Below are positions 34,073 to 45,252 of a stretch of 55,439 bases of DNA, piece after piece. The translations under genes and the position numbers were made by a program. The stretch is taken from NCBI GenBank assembly GCA_947630595.1, contig CANRIG010000011.1, positions 1-55,439 on the forward strand, in the 5' to 3' direction. The number at the start of each line of letters is the position of its first letter. The first letter of the stretch is position 1. The DNA is from an uncultured Lachnospiraceae bacterium (GTDB lineage: Bacteria > Bacillota > Clostridia > Lachnospirales > Lachnospiraceae). The notes beneath the pieces were generated by a model. That model saw only the letters and a list, made by a program, of their open reading frames with translations, ran no database searches and was not told the origin of the DNA.

Positions 34073-35230
34073 TCAATGCCGCGTATACCGCCGCAGCACC
34101 GGCAGCAGCTGCGCCAGCGTCTGCAGGCAGTAATCGATCTCCTCTGCGGTCGTAAACCGCCCGAAACTGAACCGCAGCGTCGATTCCAGCAGCTCCGGCC
34201 GCAGGTGCAGCTCTTTCAGCACCGCGCTCACCGGCTGCTTTTTGTTGGAAGAACACGCCGAACCGGCGGACACGTACACGCCCCGCTCCTCCAGCGCATG
34301 CAGCAGCACCTCGCTGCGCACGCCCGGAAATGCCGCGCTGACAATGTGCGCCGCGCCCTGCTCCCCCGGCTGCGAATGAATCACCACCTGGGGCAGCGCC
34401 GCCAGCCCCTCCATGAGCCGCCGCTTCAGCTCCAGAAAATGCCGCCGCTCCTCCTCCAGATTCGCATAAGCCTCCTTGGCGGCCTGCGCCAGCCCTACCG
34501 CTCCCGGCACATTGTCCGTGCCGGAGCGCATGCCCTTCTGCTGGCCGCCGCCCAGCAGCAGCGGATGAATCTTGACGCGCTCGTTTATATAAAGAAAGCC
34601 GATGCCCTTGGGCCCGTGAATCTTGTGCGCGCTCGCCGAGAGCATGTCCACGCCCAGCGTTTTCGGGTACACCGGCATCTTTCCGTACGCCTGCACCGCG
34701 TCCACGTGAAACAGAATCCGCGGATTGCGGGCCCTGATCCGCTTCCCGGCCTCCGCGATCGGCTCAATCGCGCCGACTTCGTTGTTCACATACATGATCG
34801 ACACCAGGATGGTATCGTCGCAGATCGCCTGTTCCAGATCGTCCAGGCTGATCTGTCCGGCGCTGTCCACCGGCAGATAAGTCACCCGGAAGCCCTGCTC
34901 CTGCAGGTACTGCATTGGCATCAGCACCGCCGGGTGCTCGATTGCGGTCGTGATCAGGTGCATGCCAGCGCGGCGGTTGGCCGCCGCGGCGCCGATCAAC
35001 GCCCAGTTATTGGACTCCGTGGCGCCGGAGGTAAAGTAAATCTCCTTTTCGCTGACCCGCAGCGTCCGCGCCAGCGTCTCCCGCGCCTCGCGCAGGCTGC
35101 GCTCCGCGTCCAGCCCTTTCTGATGCCGGGACGACGGATTGCCGTAATCTTCCATCATCGCGCGCACCACCGCGTCCCGCACGGACTCCGTGCAGCGCGT
35201 GGTCGCAGAATTGTCCAGATACGCCTCCAA
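34073..35230 (-). CDS. Cysteine desulfurase (NifS/IscS family), probable ThiI partner
   Basis: 385 residues, PLP-dependent. N-terminus YLDNSATTRC, Lys in SASAHKIHGPKG forms the Schiff base, and the catalytic Cys sits in VSAGSACSSNKK. It releases sulfur from cysteine as a persulfide. Gene order with thiI suggests the NifZ role of B. subtilis. The start is TTG at 35230 with GGGAGG eight bases upstream; no ATG is nearby in frame. Confidence 0.92.
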   Translation of the reverse strand: MEAYLDNSATTRCTESVRDAVVRAMMEDYGNPSSRHQKGLDAERSLREARETLARTLRVSEKEIYFTSGATESNNWALIGAAAANRRAGMHLITTAIEHPAVLMPMQYLQEQGFRVTYLPVDSAGQISLDDLEQAICDDTILVSIMYVNNEVGAIEPIAEAGKRIRARNPRILFHVDAVQAYGKMPVYPKTLGVDMLSASAHKIHGPKGIGFLYINERVKIHPLLLGGGQQKGMRSGTDNVPGAVGLAQAAKEAYANLEEERRHFLELKRRLMEGLAALPQVVIHSQPGEQGAAHIVSAAFPGVRSEVLLHALEERGVYVSAGSACSSNKKQPVSAVLKELHLRPELLESTLRFSFGRFTTAEEIDYCLQTLAQLLPVLRRYTRH

Positions 35231-35269
35231 CTCAGTTCCTCCCTTGCCGCTTTGCCTGAAACGCCGCCG

Positions 35270-35674
35270 TTACAGCACGCGGAATCCCTTCAGCGTCAGG
35301 CACTCCTCAACCTCCATGCTGTCGCCGGTGTGAAAAATCATCACCGGGCTGCCGGACTCCCGGTTGAAAGAGAGATACAGGTAATCGACGTTGATGTTGC
35401 TCTCCTCCAGCGCCGTCAGCAGGTGGTTGAGCTCGCCGACCCGGTCCTGAATCTCCACGCCGAGCACATCCGTCAGCTTGCAGACATAGCCCGCCTCCTG
35501 AAACGCCCGCGTCGCCTTTTCCGGGTCCGACACCACCATGCGCACGATGCCGTACTCCGGGCTGTCGTTCGTCACGGAGCCGAGGATGTTGATCCCCTCC
35601 CGCTGCAGCACCGACGTGATCTCCCGCATCGCGCCTTTTTTGTTTTCCATATATAAAGATACCTGACTCAGCAT
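35270..35674 (-). CDS. Tandem ACT-domain protein
   Basis: 134 residues containing two ACT domains: QVSLYMENKKGAMREITSVLQREGINI with GIVRMVVSDPEKA, then LGVEIQDRVGELNHLLTALEESNINVDYLYLS. Such proteins bind amino acids or related ligands; the regulatory target is unknown. First gene of the unit leading to the desulfurase and thiI. Confidence 0.85.
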   Translation of the reverse strand: MLSQVSLYMENKKGAMREITSVLQREGINILGSVTNDSPEYGIVRMVVSDPEKATRAFQEAGYVCKLTDVLGVEIQDRVGELNHLLTALEESNINVDYLYLSFNRESGSPVMIFHTGDSMEVEECLTLKGFRVL

Positions 35675-35779
35675 AATCTGTTCCTCTTTTCCCGTTCCTC
35701 TTTTCCGGCGCTTCGCTTCTGATTTCCTTTCGCGCCGGCAGCCCGCCGCCCGACTGACAATGGTAGGTCTGTCCGGCCC

Positions 35780-35808
35780 ATTTTATCATAACATACCGGT
35801 ATGGTCAA
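35780..35808 (-). promoter_or_regulatory. Promoter of the ACT-desulfurase-thiI unit
   Basis: Minus strand TTGACC, 17 bases, TAAAAT; the -35 overlaps the pepT stop. The spacer holds the palindrome ATACCGGTAT. Confidence 0.65.
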
Positions 35809-37043
35809 AGGAATTTTTGCCCCTCCGATTCCGCATACCGTTTCAGAATCCCAAGCATCACCTGCACCACCGCGTCCATGCCTTCCGCGGTGATGTGCTC
35901 GTACGGGCCGTGCATCGCGTAGCCGCCGGTGCCGAGATTCGGGCAGGGAAGCCCGCGGAAGCTCAGCTCCGCCCCGTCCGTTCCGCCGCGCACCGGAGAG
36001 ACGTCCGGTTCCATCCCCAGCTCGCGGATCGCCTCCTTCGCAAACTCGATCAGGTGCATGTGCGGCTCGATCTTTTCCGCCATGTTGCGGTACTGCTGGC
36101 GGATGGTGAGCCGGGCCGTCCCCGCCCCGTACTTTTCATTGATTCGCTTTTCAATCTGCCGCAGCGTGGCCTGCCGCGCCTCAAAGCGGCCGCTGCTGTG
36201 ATCGCGGACAATATAGTGAAGCTCCGCGCTTTCCACGCTGCCCTTCATCTCCGTCAAATGGAAAAAGCCTTCGTACAGCTCCGTATTCCGCGGCGTCTCC
36301 GCCTCCGGCAGCATCCGGTTGATCTCCATCGCCACCAGCGCGGCGTTGATCATCTTGTCCTTGGAGGAACCGGGGTGAATGTTGAAACCGGATACGTCAA
36401 AATCCGCCGCGCAGGCGTTGAAATTTTCATAGACGATCTCGTTCTCGGCGCCGCCGTCCACCGTATAGGCGAAATCCGCGCCAAACGCGGGAATATCCAG
36501 CAGGCCCGCGCCGCAGCCGACCTCCTCGTCCGGCGTAAAGCCGATGCAGACCTTTCCGTGAGGCCTGTCTCCTTTCAGAAGCTCCTCGGCCAGGGTCATA
36601 ATCTCGGCGATTCCCGCCTTGTCGTCCGCGCCCAGCAGGGTCGTCCCGTCCGTGGTGATCAGCGTCCGTCCGCGCAGCTTTGCAAGATGCGGAAACTGCT
36701 CCGCGCAGAGCGTCCGCCCGCTGCCGCCCAGCGCCACATCCCCGCCGTCATAGTGCCCGTGCACCTGCGGGTTCACATGCTCCCCGCAGAAATCGGGCGT
36801 CGTGTCCAGATGCGCGATGAAGCCGATCGCCGGCCTCGTCTCATATCCGGGCGTCGCCGGAATCGTCCCGTAGACGTAGCAGTGTTCATCCACCCTTGCG
36901 TCCGAAATCCCGAGCGCCTTCATCTCGTCGGACAGCAGGTTCGCCAGGTCAAACTGCCGCGCGGTCGTCGGCGACTTTTCGCCGTCCGCGTCGCTCGCCG
37001 TGTAGATTTTCACATAGTTCAGTAACCGTTCGTATGCACGCAT
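35805..37043 (-). CDS. pepT: Peptidase T (tripeptide aminopeptidase)
   Basis: 412 residues, M20 metallopeptidase. Metal ligands in IGFIAHLDTTPDF and TLLGADDKAGIAE, catalytic Glu pair in FTPDEEVGCGA, and HPGSSKDKMINA in the dimerisation part. It removes N-terminal residues from tripeptides in the cytosol. ATG at 37043 follows AAGGAAGG. Last gene of the heat-shock run or independently expressed after a 63-base gap. Confidence 0.94.
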   Translation of the reverse strand: MRAYERLLNYVKIYTASDADGEKSPTTARQFDLANLLSDEMKALGISDARVDEHCYVYGTIPATPGYETRPAIGFIAHLDTTPDFCGEHVNPQVHGHYDGGDVALGGSGRTLCAEQFPHLAKLRGRTLITTDGTTLLGADDKAGIAEIMTLAEELLKGDRPHGKVCIGFTPDEEVGCGAGLLDIPAFGADFAYTVDGGAENEIVYENFNACAADFDVSGFNIHPGSSKDKMINAALVAMEINRMLPEAETPRNTELYEGFFHLTEMKGSVESAELHYIVRDHSSGRFEARQATLRQIEKRINEKYGAGTARLTIRQQYRNMAEKIEPHMHLIEFAKEAIRELGMEPDVSPVRGGTDGAELSFRGLPCPNLGTGGYAMHGPYEHITAEGMDAVVQVMLGILKRYAESEGQKFL

Positions 37044-37106
37044 CGTACTTTCCTTCCTTTCTTCGCCTGTCCTGCAGCGCAGTTTTTTTTTTCAGTATCT
37101 GTATCT

Positions 37107-37955
37107 TTACGGCCGCCCGCATTCCCGTTCAGCCGCTTCCTCCGTGCTTCTCCGGCCGGCCGCGCCCGCTTCCGCACTTTCTCTCCCGGCCGTGCCTTCT
37201 GCACTTTCCCGTTCAGCCATATCCTCAAGCCGGAACATGAGCGCCGCCAGCACCGTCATCCCCGCCGTCTCCGTGCGCAGGATACGCCGCCCCAGCGACA
37301 CCGGCTCCATCCCGGCCGCCTGCGCCAGCGCGATCTCCTGCCCGTCAAAGCCGCCCTCCGGGCCGATGAAAACCGCAATCGACTCGCCCGGCCGCAGGCC
37401 GTCGAAAAACGCCCGCGTCTGTCCCATGCCCCTGGCCAGCTCATAGGGAATCACCTTTTTATCAAAACCGGAGGCGTACTCCACCGCCTCCGCAAACGTC
37501 ATCACCGGCCGCACCTGGGGCACGGCCATGCGCTTTGACTGTTTGGCGGCGCTCTCCGCAATCGCGTTCCAGCGCTTGAGCCGCGCCGCCTGTTTTTTCT
37601 CGTCCAGCTTCACCACGGTCCGCCGGGTCGCCACCGGCACGATCTCCGCCGCGCCCAGCTCCACCGCCTTCTGGATAATCAGCTCCATCTTGTCCCCCTT
37701 GGGGAGCCCCTGGAACAGACAGATGCGGGACGGAAGCTCCGCGTCGGAATCCTCCGCCCACATGATATTCGCCGTCACATAATCCGCCCCGATCTGCGAC
37801 AGCTCGCAGCGGTACTCCTTCGAACCGCCGCCGCTGACCGTGATCTGCTCGCCGGGCTCCATGCGCAGAACGTTGCGGATGTGGTTGACATCGCCGCCTT
37901 CAATGCGGATTTCGCGCTCGCCGATCTGCTCCGGCGTCACAAAGAAATGGTACAT
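37107..37955 (-). CDS. rsmE: 16S rRNA m3U1498 methyltransferase RsmE with repetitive tail
   Basis: 282 residues. N-terminal PUA-like part (VNHIRNVLRMEPGEQITV) and SPOUT domain: VELGAAEIVPVAT, AVFIGPEGGFDGQE, SLGRRILRTETAGMTVLAAL. It methylates U1498 of 16S rRNA. After the last conserved helix (LEDMAERE) there is an Ala/Glu/Arg-rich tail of about 35 residues with a repeated (R)ESAEG pattern, not usual for the family. Fifteen bases from prmA. Confidence 0.92.
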   Translation of the reverse strand: MYHFFVTPEQIGEREIRIEGGDVNHIRNVLRMEPGEQITVSGGGSKEYRCELSQIGADYVTANIMWAEDSDAELPSRICLFQGLPKGDKMELIIQKAVELGAAEIVPVATRRTVVKLDEKKQAARLKRWNAIAESAAKQSKRMAVPQVRPVMTFAEAVEYASGFDKKVIPYELARGMGQTRAFFDGLRPGESIAVFIGPEGGFDGQEIALAQAAGMEPVSLGRRILRTETAGMTVLAALMFRLEDMAERESAEGTAGRESAEAGAAGRRSTEEAAERECGRP

Positions 37956-37970
37956 ATTGTTTCCCGTCCT

Positions 37971-38942
37971 CTACTTGTCTGCCATCTCCTGCGGTCTTCG
38001 TGCCGTCACCGACACCCAGTCGTTCTGGCGCGTCACTTCTACGACCTCGAGGCCTGCCGCCTTTACCGCCTCCGTCACCGCCGTCTCACGCTCCGCGATA
38101 ATGCCGGAGGTAATGTAGATGCCGCCCGGCTTCAGGCAGTGCACAACCACCGGCGTCAGCGGAATCAGCACCTCTGCCAGAATGTTGGCCGCCACAATGT
38201 CGTATTTCTCACGTCCGACCGCCTCCTGTACCTGCGGGTCGTCAATGAGATTGCCGGTCATGACCTCCATCGCCCCCTCGGGGATGTCGTTGGCCGCAAG
38301 ATTCTCCTGCGTCGCCGTGATCGCGCACGGGTCGAGATCCGTGCCGACCGCGTGCCTGGCTCCCAGCTTGAGCGCCGCGATGGAAAGAATACCGCTGCCC
38401 GTGCCGACGTCCAGCAGCACCGTCTCCGGCGTAACGTACTTTTTGAGCTGGCGCATGCAAAGCTGCGTCGTCTCGTGCATCCCGGTGCCGAACGCGGTGC
38501 CGGGATCGATGTGGATGATCATTTTGTCCCGGTCTTCGGGCTTTACCTCCTCCCAGGAGGGGATGATCAGAATGTCGTCCACGTAAAACTGATGGAAATA
38601 CTCTTTCCAGTTGTTGATCCAGTCCTTGTCTTCGGTCTGGCTCTCCTCAATCGTGCCCTCGCCGATATCCGCGAACATCCGCAGGCTGTCCAGCTCCTCC
38701 CGCACCCGCGCGAGGATGGCTTCCTTGTCCGCGTCCTCCTCCAGATAAAAGCTCAGGTACGCAATTCCGTCGTCCTCCGGTCCGTCCGGCAGGATATCGA
38801 CGAACATCTGCCGCTTATCCGACTCGGTAAGCGGCACCTTGTCTTCAATCTCAACGCCTTCCACGCCAGCGTCCGCCAGCGAGGAAATCACAATGTCTTC
38901 GACCTCTGTCCGGGTCTTTAAGGTAAATTTATTCCAGCGCAT
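37971..38942 (-). CDS. prmA: Ribosomal protein L11 methyltransferase PrmA
   Basis: 323 residues. SAM motif VLLDVGTGSGILSIAALKLGA and post-motif YDIVAANILAEVL. The N-terminal substrate-recognition domain is present. It methylates lysines of L11 in the ribosome. Adjacent to dnaJ and rsmE, a frequent Firmicutes order. Confidence 0.93.
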   Translation of the reverse strand: MRWNKFTLKTRTEVEDIVISSLADAGVEGVEIEDKVPLTESDKRQMFVDILPDGPEDDGIAYLSFYLEEDADKEAILARVREELDSLRMFADIGEGTIEESQTEDKDWINNWKEYFHQFYVDDILIIPSWEEVKPEDRDKMIIHIDPGTAFGTGMHETTQLCMRQLKKYVTPETVLLDVGTGSGILSIAALKLGARHAVGTDLDPCAITATQENLAANDIPEGAMEVMTGNLIDDPQVQEAVGREKYDIVAANILAEVLIPLTPVVVHCLKPGGIYITSGIIAERETAVTEAVKAAGLEVVEVTRQNDWVSVTARRPQEMADK

Positions 38943-38957
38943 ATATGGATACCCTTA

Positions 38958-40145
38958 TCAGTCCTCAAATGTCTCTTTTAATTTGTCCATGAAGCCTTTC
39001 TTTTTGCCCTTTTCCGACGGCTTCTTTTCGGCCGCCTGCCCCAGGCTGTTGCCGGTCGCCTGGTCAAACTCGCGCAGCGCCTGCTTTGCCGCCTCGTTCA
39101 GTTTGGTCGGCACCTCAATCACAAGCGTCACATAATGATCTCCGCGCACGTTTTTGTTGCGGAGCGAGGGCACGCCCTTGCCCTTGAAGCGGACCTTGGT
39201 GTCGGTCTGTGTGCCCGGCTTGACCGTATACAGAATATCGCCGTCCACGGTGCTGATGCGGATGTCGCCGCCGAGCGCCGCCTGCGCGTAGGTCATGGGC
39301 ACGGTCGAATAAATATTCATATCCTGACGCTGGAAGATCGGATGTCTGCCGACAACCACCTCCACCAGCAGATCGCCGCGCGGCCCGCCGTTCGTTCCCG
39401 GCTCGCCCTTCTCGCGGATACGGATGCTCTGTCCGTTGTCGATGCCGGCCGGAACCGTCACCTTGATTTTTTTGCGGCTCGAGGTATAACCCGTGCCGCC
39501 GCAGTCCGGGCATTTGTCCCGGATAATTTTGCCGGTGCCGTGGCAGTCCGGGCACGTCTGCACATTCTGCACCGTGCCGAACAAAGACTGCTGCGTGAAC
39601 ACCACCTGGCCCTTGCCGCCGCACTTGGGGCAGGTCTCGGGTGAAGTGCCGGGCTTTGCGCCGGTGCCGTGACATTTTGTGCACTCGTCCTTCAGATTCA
39701 GCTCGATCTCCTTCTCGCAGCCGAAAATCGCCTCCTCGAAGGTCACGCGCACACTCGTCCGCAGGTTCGCGCCCTGCATCGGCCCCTGGGAACCGCCGCG
39801 CCGCCGGCCGCCGCCGAAGAGATCGCCGAAAATGTCGCCGAAAATATCGCCCATGTCGCCGCCGAAATCAAAGCCGCCGAAACCGCCGAAGCCACCCGCG
39901 CCCGGGCCGCCCTGCTCAAAGGCTGCATGGCCGAACTGGTCGTACTGGCGGCGCTTCTCCGGGTCGCTCAGAACCGCGTACGCCTCCGACGCCTCCTTAA
40001 ATTTTTTCTCCGCCTCGGCGTCTCCCGGGTTCATATCCGGATGGTATTTTTTCGCAAGAACCCTGTATGCTTTTTTTAATGCCGCCTCATCTGCATTTTT
40101 GTCTACGCCGAGGACCTCGTAATAATCCCTTTTATTCTCTGCCAT
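38958..40145 (-). CDS. dnaJ: Chaperone DnaJ
   Basis: 395 residues. J domain with HPD ([11 protein letters not shown]), Gly/Phe-rich linker with repeated GGFGG, four CxxCxGxG zinc repeats ([32 protein letters not shown]) and substrate-binding C-terminus. It stimulates DnaK ATP hydrolysis and delivers unfolded proteins. Downstream of dnaK with a 108-base gap containing a stem-loop. Confidence 0.96.
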   Translation of the reverse strand: MAENKRDYYEVLGVDKNADEAALKKAYRVLAKKYHPDMNPGDAEAEKKFKEASEAYAVLSDPEKRRQYDQFGHAAFEQGGPGAGGFGGFGGFDFGGDMGDIFGDIFGDLFGGGRRRGGSQGPMQGANLRTSVRVTFEEAIFGCEKEIELNLKDECTKCHGTGAKPGTSPETCPKCGGKGQVVFTQQSLFGTVQNVQTCPDCHGTGKIIRDKCPDCGGTGYTSSRKKIKVTVPAGIDNGQSIRIREKGEPGTNGGPRGDLLVEVVVGRHPIFQRQDMNIYSTVPMTYAQAALGGDIRISTVDGDILYTVKPGTQTDTKVRFKGKGVPSLRNKNVRGDHYVTLVIEVPTKLNEAAKQALREFDQATGNSLGQAAEKKPSEKGKKKGFMDKLKETFED

Positions 40146-40165
40146 ATAGATACCACCTTACTCAA

Positions 40166-40200
40166 CGATGCCCCTGAAGGTGTGCGCCCCAGGGGTATCG
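40166..40200 (-). other. Stem-loop between dnaK and dnaJ
   Basis: CGAT(A/G)CCCCTG arms pair around a 13-base loop. No T-run follows, so it more likely stabilises or processes the mRNA than terminates it. Confidence 0.5.
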
Positions 40201-40253
40201 TATTTTTCTATTCTGTTCTGTGTATCCCGGCGCCGCCCGGCGCCCTCTTTTGA

Positions 40254-42179
<1,926 letters not shown>

Positions 42180-42845
42180 TTAATTTGCAACCTTCACCAT
42201 GCTGTGGCGCACCACGCTGTCGCGGTAAAGGTAACCTTTCTGAAATTCTTCCACGACCGTGTTCTCTCCGGCCTCCTCATCCTCAACATGCATCACGGCA
42301 TTGTGAAGATTCGGATCAAAGGGCTGACCCACCGCCTCGATCGGCTTGACTCCGGCGTCTTCCAGCGCGGTCATCAGCTGGCGGTATACCTTTTCCATGC
42401 CCTGCACGAACGGATCCGCCTTCTGCTCCTCGGTAAGGCCCGCAAGGCCACGCTCAAAATTGTCCACCGTCGGCAGCACCTTCTCGATCATGCTTTTGGC
42501 TCCGACCTCAAACATCGCCGCTTTCTCCTTTTCGGAGCGCTTGCGGAAATTGTCAAATTCGGCCATCTGCCGCTGCACCCGGTCGGTCAGCTCCTCGATC
42601 TGCGTGTCCCGCTTATCCTTCTTTTTCTTGCCGAAAAAGCCTTTCTTCTGGGGCGCCGCATCCTCCTGCGCGCCGCTCTCCGGCGTCCCTGCGCCGTCCC
42701 CGTCCGCGACCGTCCCGGAATCCGTATCCTCCGGCTGCGCTTCTTCCGGCTGCGTCTCCTCCGGCTCCTGCGCGTTCATCTCTTCGCCGTCTTCGCAATC
42801 CTCTCCGGTCTCGTCGAGGATTTCTTCGTTTTTATTTTCTTCCAC
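42180..42845 (-). CDS. grpE: Nucleotide exchange factor GrpE
   Basis: 221 residues. A long acidic, low-complexity N-terminus (EEMNAQEPEETQPEEAQPED) precedes the coiled coil (FDNFRKRSEKEKAAMFEVG) and the beta domain (GQPFDPNLHNAVMH). It releases ADP from DnaK. The start is GTG at 42845 with AGGTGG upstream, three bases from the hrcA stop. Confidence 0.94.
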   Translation of the reverse strand: MEENKNEEILDETGEDCEDGEEMNAQEPEETQPEEAQPEDTDSGTVADGDGAGTPESGAQEDAAPQKKGFFGKKKKDKRDTQIEELTDRVQRQMAEFDNFRKRSEKEKAAMFEVGAKSMIEKVLPTVDNFERGLAGLTEEQKADPFVQGMEKVYRQLMTALEDAGVKPIEAVGQPFDPNLHNAVMHVEDEEAGENTVVEEFQKGYLYRDSVVRHSMVKVAN

Positions 42846-42848
42846 TGG

Positions 42849-43883
42849 CTATTCCACCTTTCCGTCTTTCTTGAATATCTGATCCAGCTGCGCCATCAGC
42901 GTCTTCATCGTGCTGACGACCTTGTCGTAATCCATTCGCTTGGGGCCGATGACCCCGATCCGGCCGTACATGCCCTCGCCGATCTCGTAGGTGGCCGTGA
43001 CCACGCTGCAGTCCTGCATCGACGGCACCGGAGATTCCTGCCCGATGTACACCTGGATGCCGGTCTCCTGCGCGGCGTCGGTATTGATCATGTCGATCAG
43101 ATCTTTCTTCTCCTCAAAAGCGCTGATCAGCTCGCTCGCCTTCTCGCTGCTGCTCAGCTCCGGATATTTGAAAATGTTGGTCGCGCCGCTGGTGTAAATC
43201 TCGACCTCGTCGTCCGACTGAATCGCCTCCGCGACCGCGTCCAGCACCTGGTTCACTACCTCGCTGTGGATGCCCGCCTGCACCTTGAGACGCGCGATCG
43301 TGCTGAGATTGATCTCCTCCAGCGTCAGCCCGTTGAGCGCGGTGTTGAGCAGGATATTCAGCTCCAGCACCTTTTCCTGATCAAGATCATGCTCAATGTG
43401 GATAATTTTATTCCTGACCACATTGCTCTCGGCGACGACGACCGCCAGAATCTGCTCCTCATTGACGATCGAAAGCTGAATAAACTTGAGCTTCGTGCGG
43501 TGGTACTGGGGGCCGGAAATCATCGCGGCGTAATTGGTATTGGTCGCCAGCACTCGCGCCAGCTGCTTGAGCACCAGCTCCATCCGGTCCTGCCGCTGAA
43601 TCATCATTTCTTTCATCTCGGTGACTTCGCGGTCTTTTTCTTCCATCATCCGGTCCACATACAGGCGGTAGCCCGCGTCGGACGGAATCCGCCCCGCGGA
43701 CGTGTGCGGCTGTAAAATGTAGCCCATCTCCTCCAGGTCGGACATCTCGTTGCGGATGGTGGCGGAACTCAGATTCAGATCGGCAAACTTGGAAATCGTG
43801 CGCGAACCGACCGGCTCGCCCGTCTCCAGATAAGTCTTGATGATAGCTTTCAGAATCGTCCATTTCCTATCATCGAGCTGCAT
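42849..43883 (-). CDS. hrcA: Heat-inducible transcription repressor HrcA
   Basis: 344 residues. N-terminal winged helix (YLETGEPVGSRTISKFADLNLSSATIRNEMSDLEEMGY) and the HrcA C-terminal fold. It represses its own operon by binding CIRCE until GroE becomes limiting in heat stress. ATG with AAGGAG. First gene of the operon. Confidence 0.96.
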   Translation of the reverse strand: MQLDDRKWTILKAIIKTYLETGEPVGSRTISKFADLNLSSATIRNEMSDLEEMGYILQPHTSAGRIPSDAGYRLYVDRMMEEKDREVTEMKEMMIQRQDRMELVLKQLARVLATNTNYAAMISGPQYHRTKLKFIQLSIVNEEQILAVVVAESNVVRNKIIHIEHDLDQEKVLELNILLNTALNGLTLEEINLSTIARLKVQAGIHSEVVNQVLDAVAEAIQSDDEVEIYTSGATNIFKYPELSSSEKASELISAFEEKKDLIDMINTDAAQETGIQVYIGQESPVPSMQDCSVVTATYEIGEGMYGRIGVIGPKRMDYDKVVSTMKTLMAQLDQIFKKDGKVE

Positions 43884-43914
43884 CTGAATCTCTCCTTTCC
43901 CTTTTTGCTTCTTG

Positions 43915-43941
43915 TTAGCACTCTAACCGGTCGAGTGCTAA
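43915..43941. promoter_or_regulatory. CIRCE operator
   Basis: TTAGCACTC-N9-GAGTGCTAA, a perfect match to the consensus, between the promoter and hrcA. Confidence 0.97.
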
Positions 43942-43955
43942 TGTCTTACGTTGTT

Positions 43956-43984
43956 AATATAATACCGCGGTTCTCTTTTGTCAA
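43956..43984 (-). promoter_or_regulatory. Heat-shock operon promoter
   Basis: Minus strand TTGACA (perfect -35), 17 bases, TATATT, directly upstream of CIRCE. Confidence 0.8.
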
Positions 43985-44256
43985 TAGCATTTTTTACTTT
44001 TCTTGGATTTTTCTTTCTTGGATTTTTTGTCTGCGCATGATCTGTCGGAAAACGATCTGACGAATTTCCTCTATAAAATCTTCCGACACGATCCGGCGGA
44101 TTCCGTCGCGTTTCGCCGCGGTTTTACAGCATTTTCTTCTATAACTATTTGTTTTTGTCGAAAGTGGACGCTTTATATTGTTTGACTTTTGGGGGATATG
44201 TGATATAGTATAAATCAGTGAAATTAACTGTTTACTTTTCAGAAAGGTCATATTAT
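43985..44256. other. Divergent intergenic region
   Basis: Between the heat-shock promoter and the SGNH gene. A plus-strand promoter, TTGACT (44182-44187), 16 bases, TATAGT (44204-44209), serves the SGNH gene. The remaining AT-rich part holds a TTTCTTGGATTTTT duplication and nothing else I can assign. Confidence 0.5.
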
Positions 44257-45063
44257 ATGAAGAAAGGTACCCTTGCTGGTATTCTGCTCGCGGCCGCCGC
44301 CATTCTCGCGCTCGGCCTGCTGGCTGCATACCTGACGCTGCAAAACAAAAATGAGCTCTTTTCCGGCCATGCCAGCCGCACGGAATCGGAGGCGGAAGCC
44401 GTTCTGGCCACGCTGCGCGGCACACAGGAATCAGAGACCGGAACGCAGGTCCTGCCGGACGGAGCCTCCGAAGGACGCGTCCCGGGCCTGTATTCCGCAG
44501 ACGGCTCCGGCAGTTCCAACGCGCTCTCCGGGCAGGCTTCCGTACAGATTCCCGACGACTTTTTTGCGATCTGGGTCGGCGATTCCCGCACCCTCGGCAT
44601 GGAGGAGGCCATGGATAACGACGACCTCTATATCGGCGCGGCCGGCGAAGGCTACGACTGGTTCTCCGCGAGCGGGCTGCCGCTGCTGAAAGACGCGCTC
44701 AAAGAATACCCCGACGCCCCGGTGGTGTTCAACTTCGGCGTCAACGACTACGACAACATGGAAAATTACCTGAATCTTTACACGTCGCTGACCGAAGAAT
44801 ACCCGGATACGCATTTTTATTTCCTGGCCGTTTATCCCATCGACCCGGAGCTGTGCGAAAACATCACAAACGAAGAAATCAGCGATTTCAACAGCCACCT
44901 GCGGGAGCTGTTCCCGGATACCTATCTGGACAGCTACACGCAGATCATGATGCGCGAGCTGCGCCCGTTTGACGGGATTCACTATGAAAAGGATGCTTAC
45001 CGCTCCATCTACGAATTTGCGGCGCAGCAGATCCTGCGCCGCGAAAGTGAAGGGGCTTCCTGA
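44257..45063 (+). CDS. Membrane-anchored SGNH/GDSL-like hydrolase
   Basis: 268 residues. N-terminal transmembrane anchor (about 5-28), a Ser/Gly/Glu-rich linker to about 97, then an SGNH fold: Ser110 in VGDSRTLG, Asn163 in FGVND, and Asp239/His242 in DGIHY. Family members deacylate lipids, glycans or peptidoglycan-linked groups; the substrate is not shown. Start at 44257 with AAAGG; the upstream in-frame ATT-rich codons are non-conserved. Likely acts outside the membrane. Confidence 0.82.
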   Translation: MKKGTLAGILLAAAAILALGLLAAYLTLQNKNELFSGHASRTESEAEAVLATLRGTQESETGTQVLPDGASEGRVPGLYSADGSGSSNALSGQASVQIPDDFFAIWVGDSRTLGMEEAMDNDDLYIGAAGEGYDWFSASGLPLLKDALKEYPDAPVVFNFGVNDYDNMENYLNLYTSLTEEYPDTHFYFLAVYPIDPELCENITNEEISDFNSHLRELFPDTYLDSYTQIMMRELRPFDGIHYEKDAYRSIYEFAAQQILRRESEGAS

Positions 45064-45200
45064 TTCATTTTGCTGATTTATTTCGTTGATTTATTTCATT
45101 GATTATTACATTGATTTACTTTACCGTTTTTTCGCTGATTTATTTTACTGATTTATTTTGCTGATTTCTTCTGCTGCTTTCTTTTATTGATTTCTTTCAC
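45061..45200 (+). repeat. 13-bp tandem array starting at the SGNH stop codon
   Basis: About nine units of TGATTTATTT plus three variable bases, mostly 13 bases long, two longer. The first unit's TGA is the gene's stop codon. The array fills most of the gap to the convergent hemW gene and is very T-rich on the plus strand. Confidence 0.8.
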
Positions 45201-45252
45201 AATTTTATTCTCGACCTGTTTTATAGCAGAAGTTTCACAGCAAAAGTTTCAT

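Noticed and set aside
43994-44425. 143-codon minus-strand frame upstream of hrcA
   Set aside because: It overlaps the divergent promoters and the SGNH gene and has no recognisable domain.
45061-45200. Array as a classical terminator for the SGNH gene
   Set aside because: It is T-rich but has no GC stem; a terminator role is possible but not shown.
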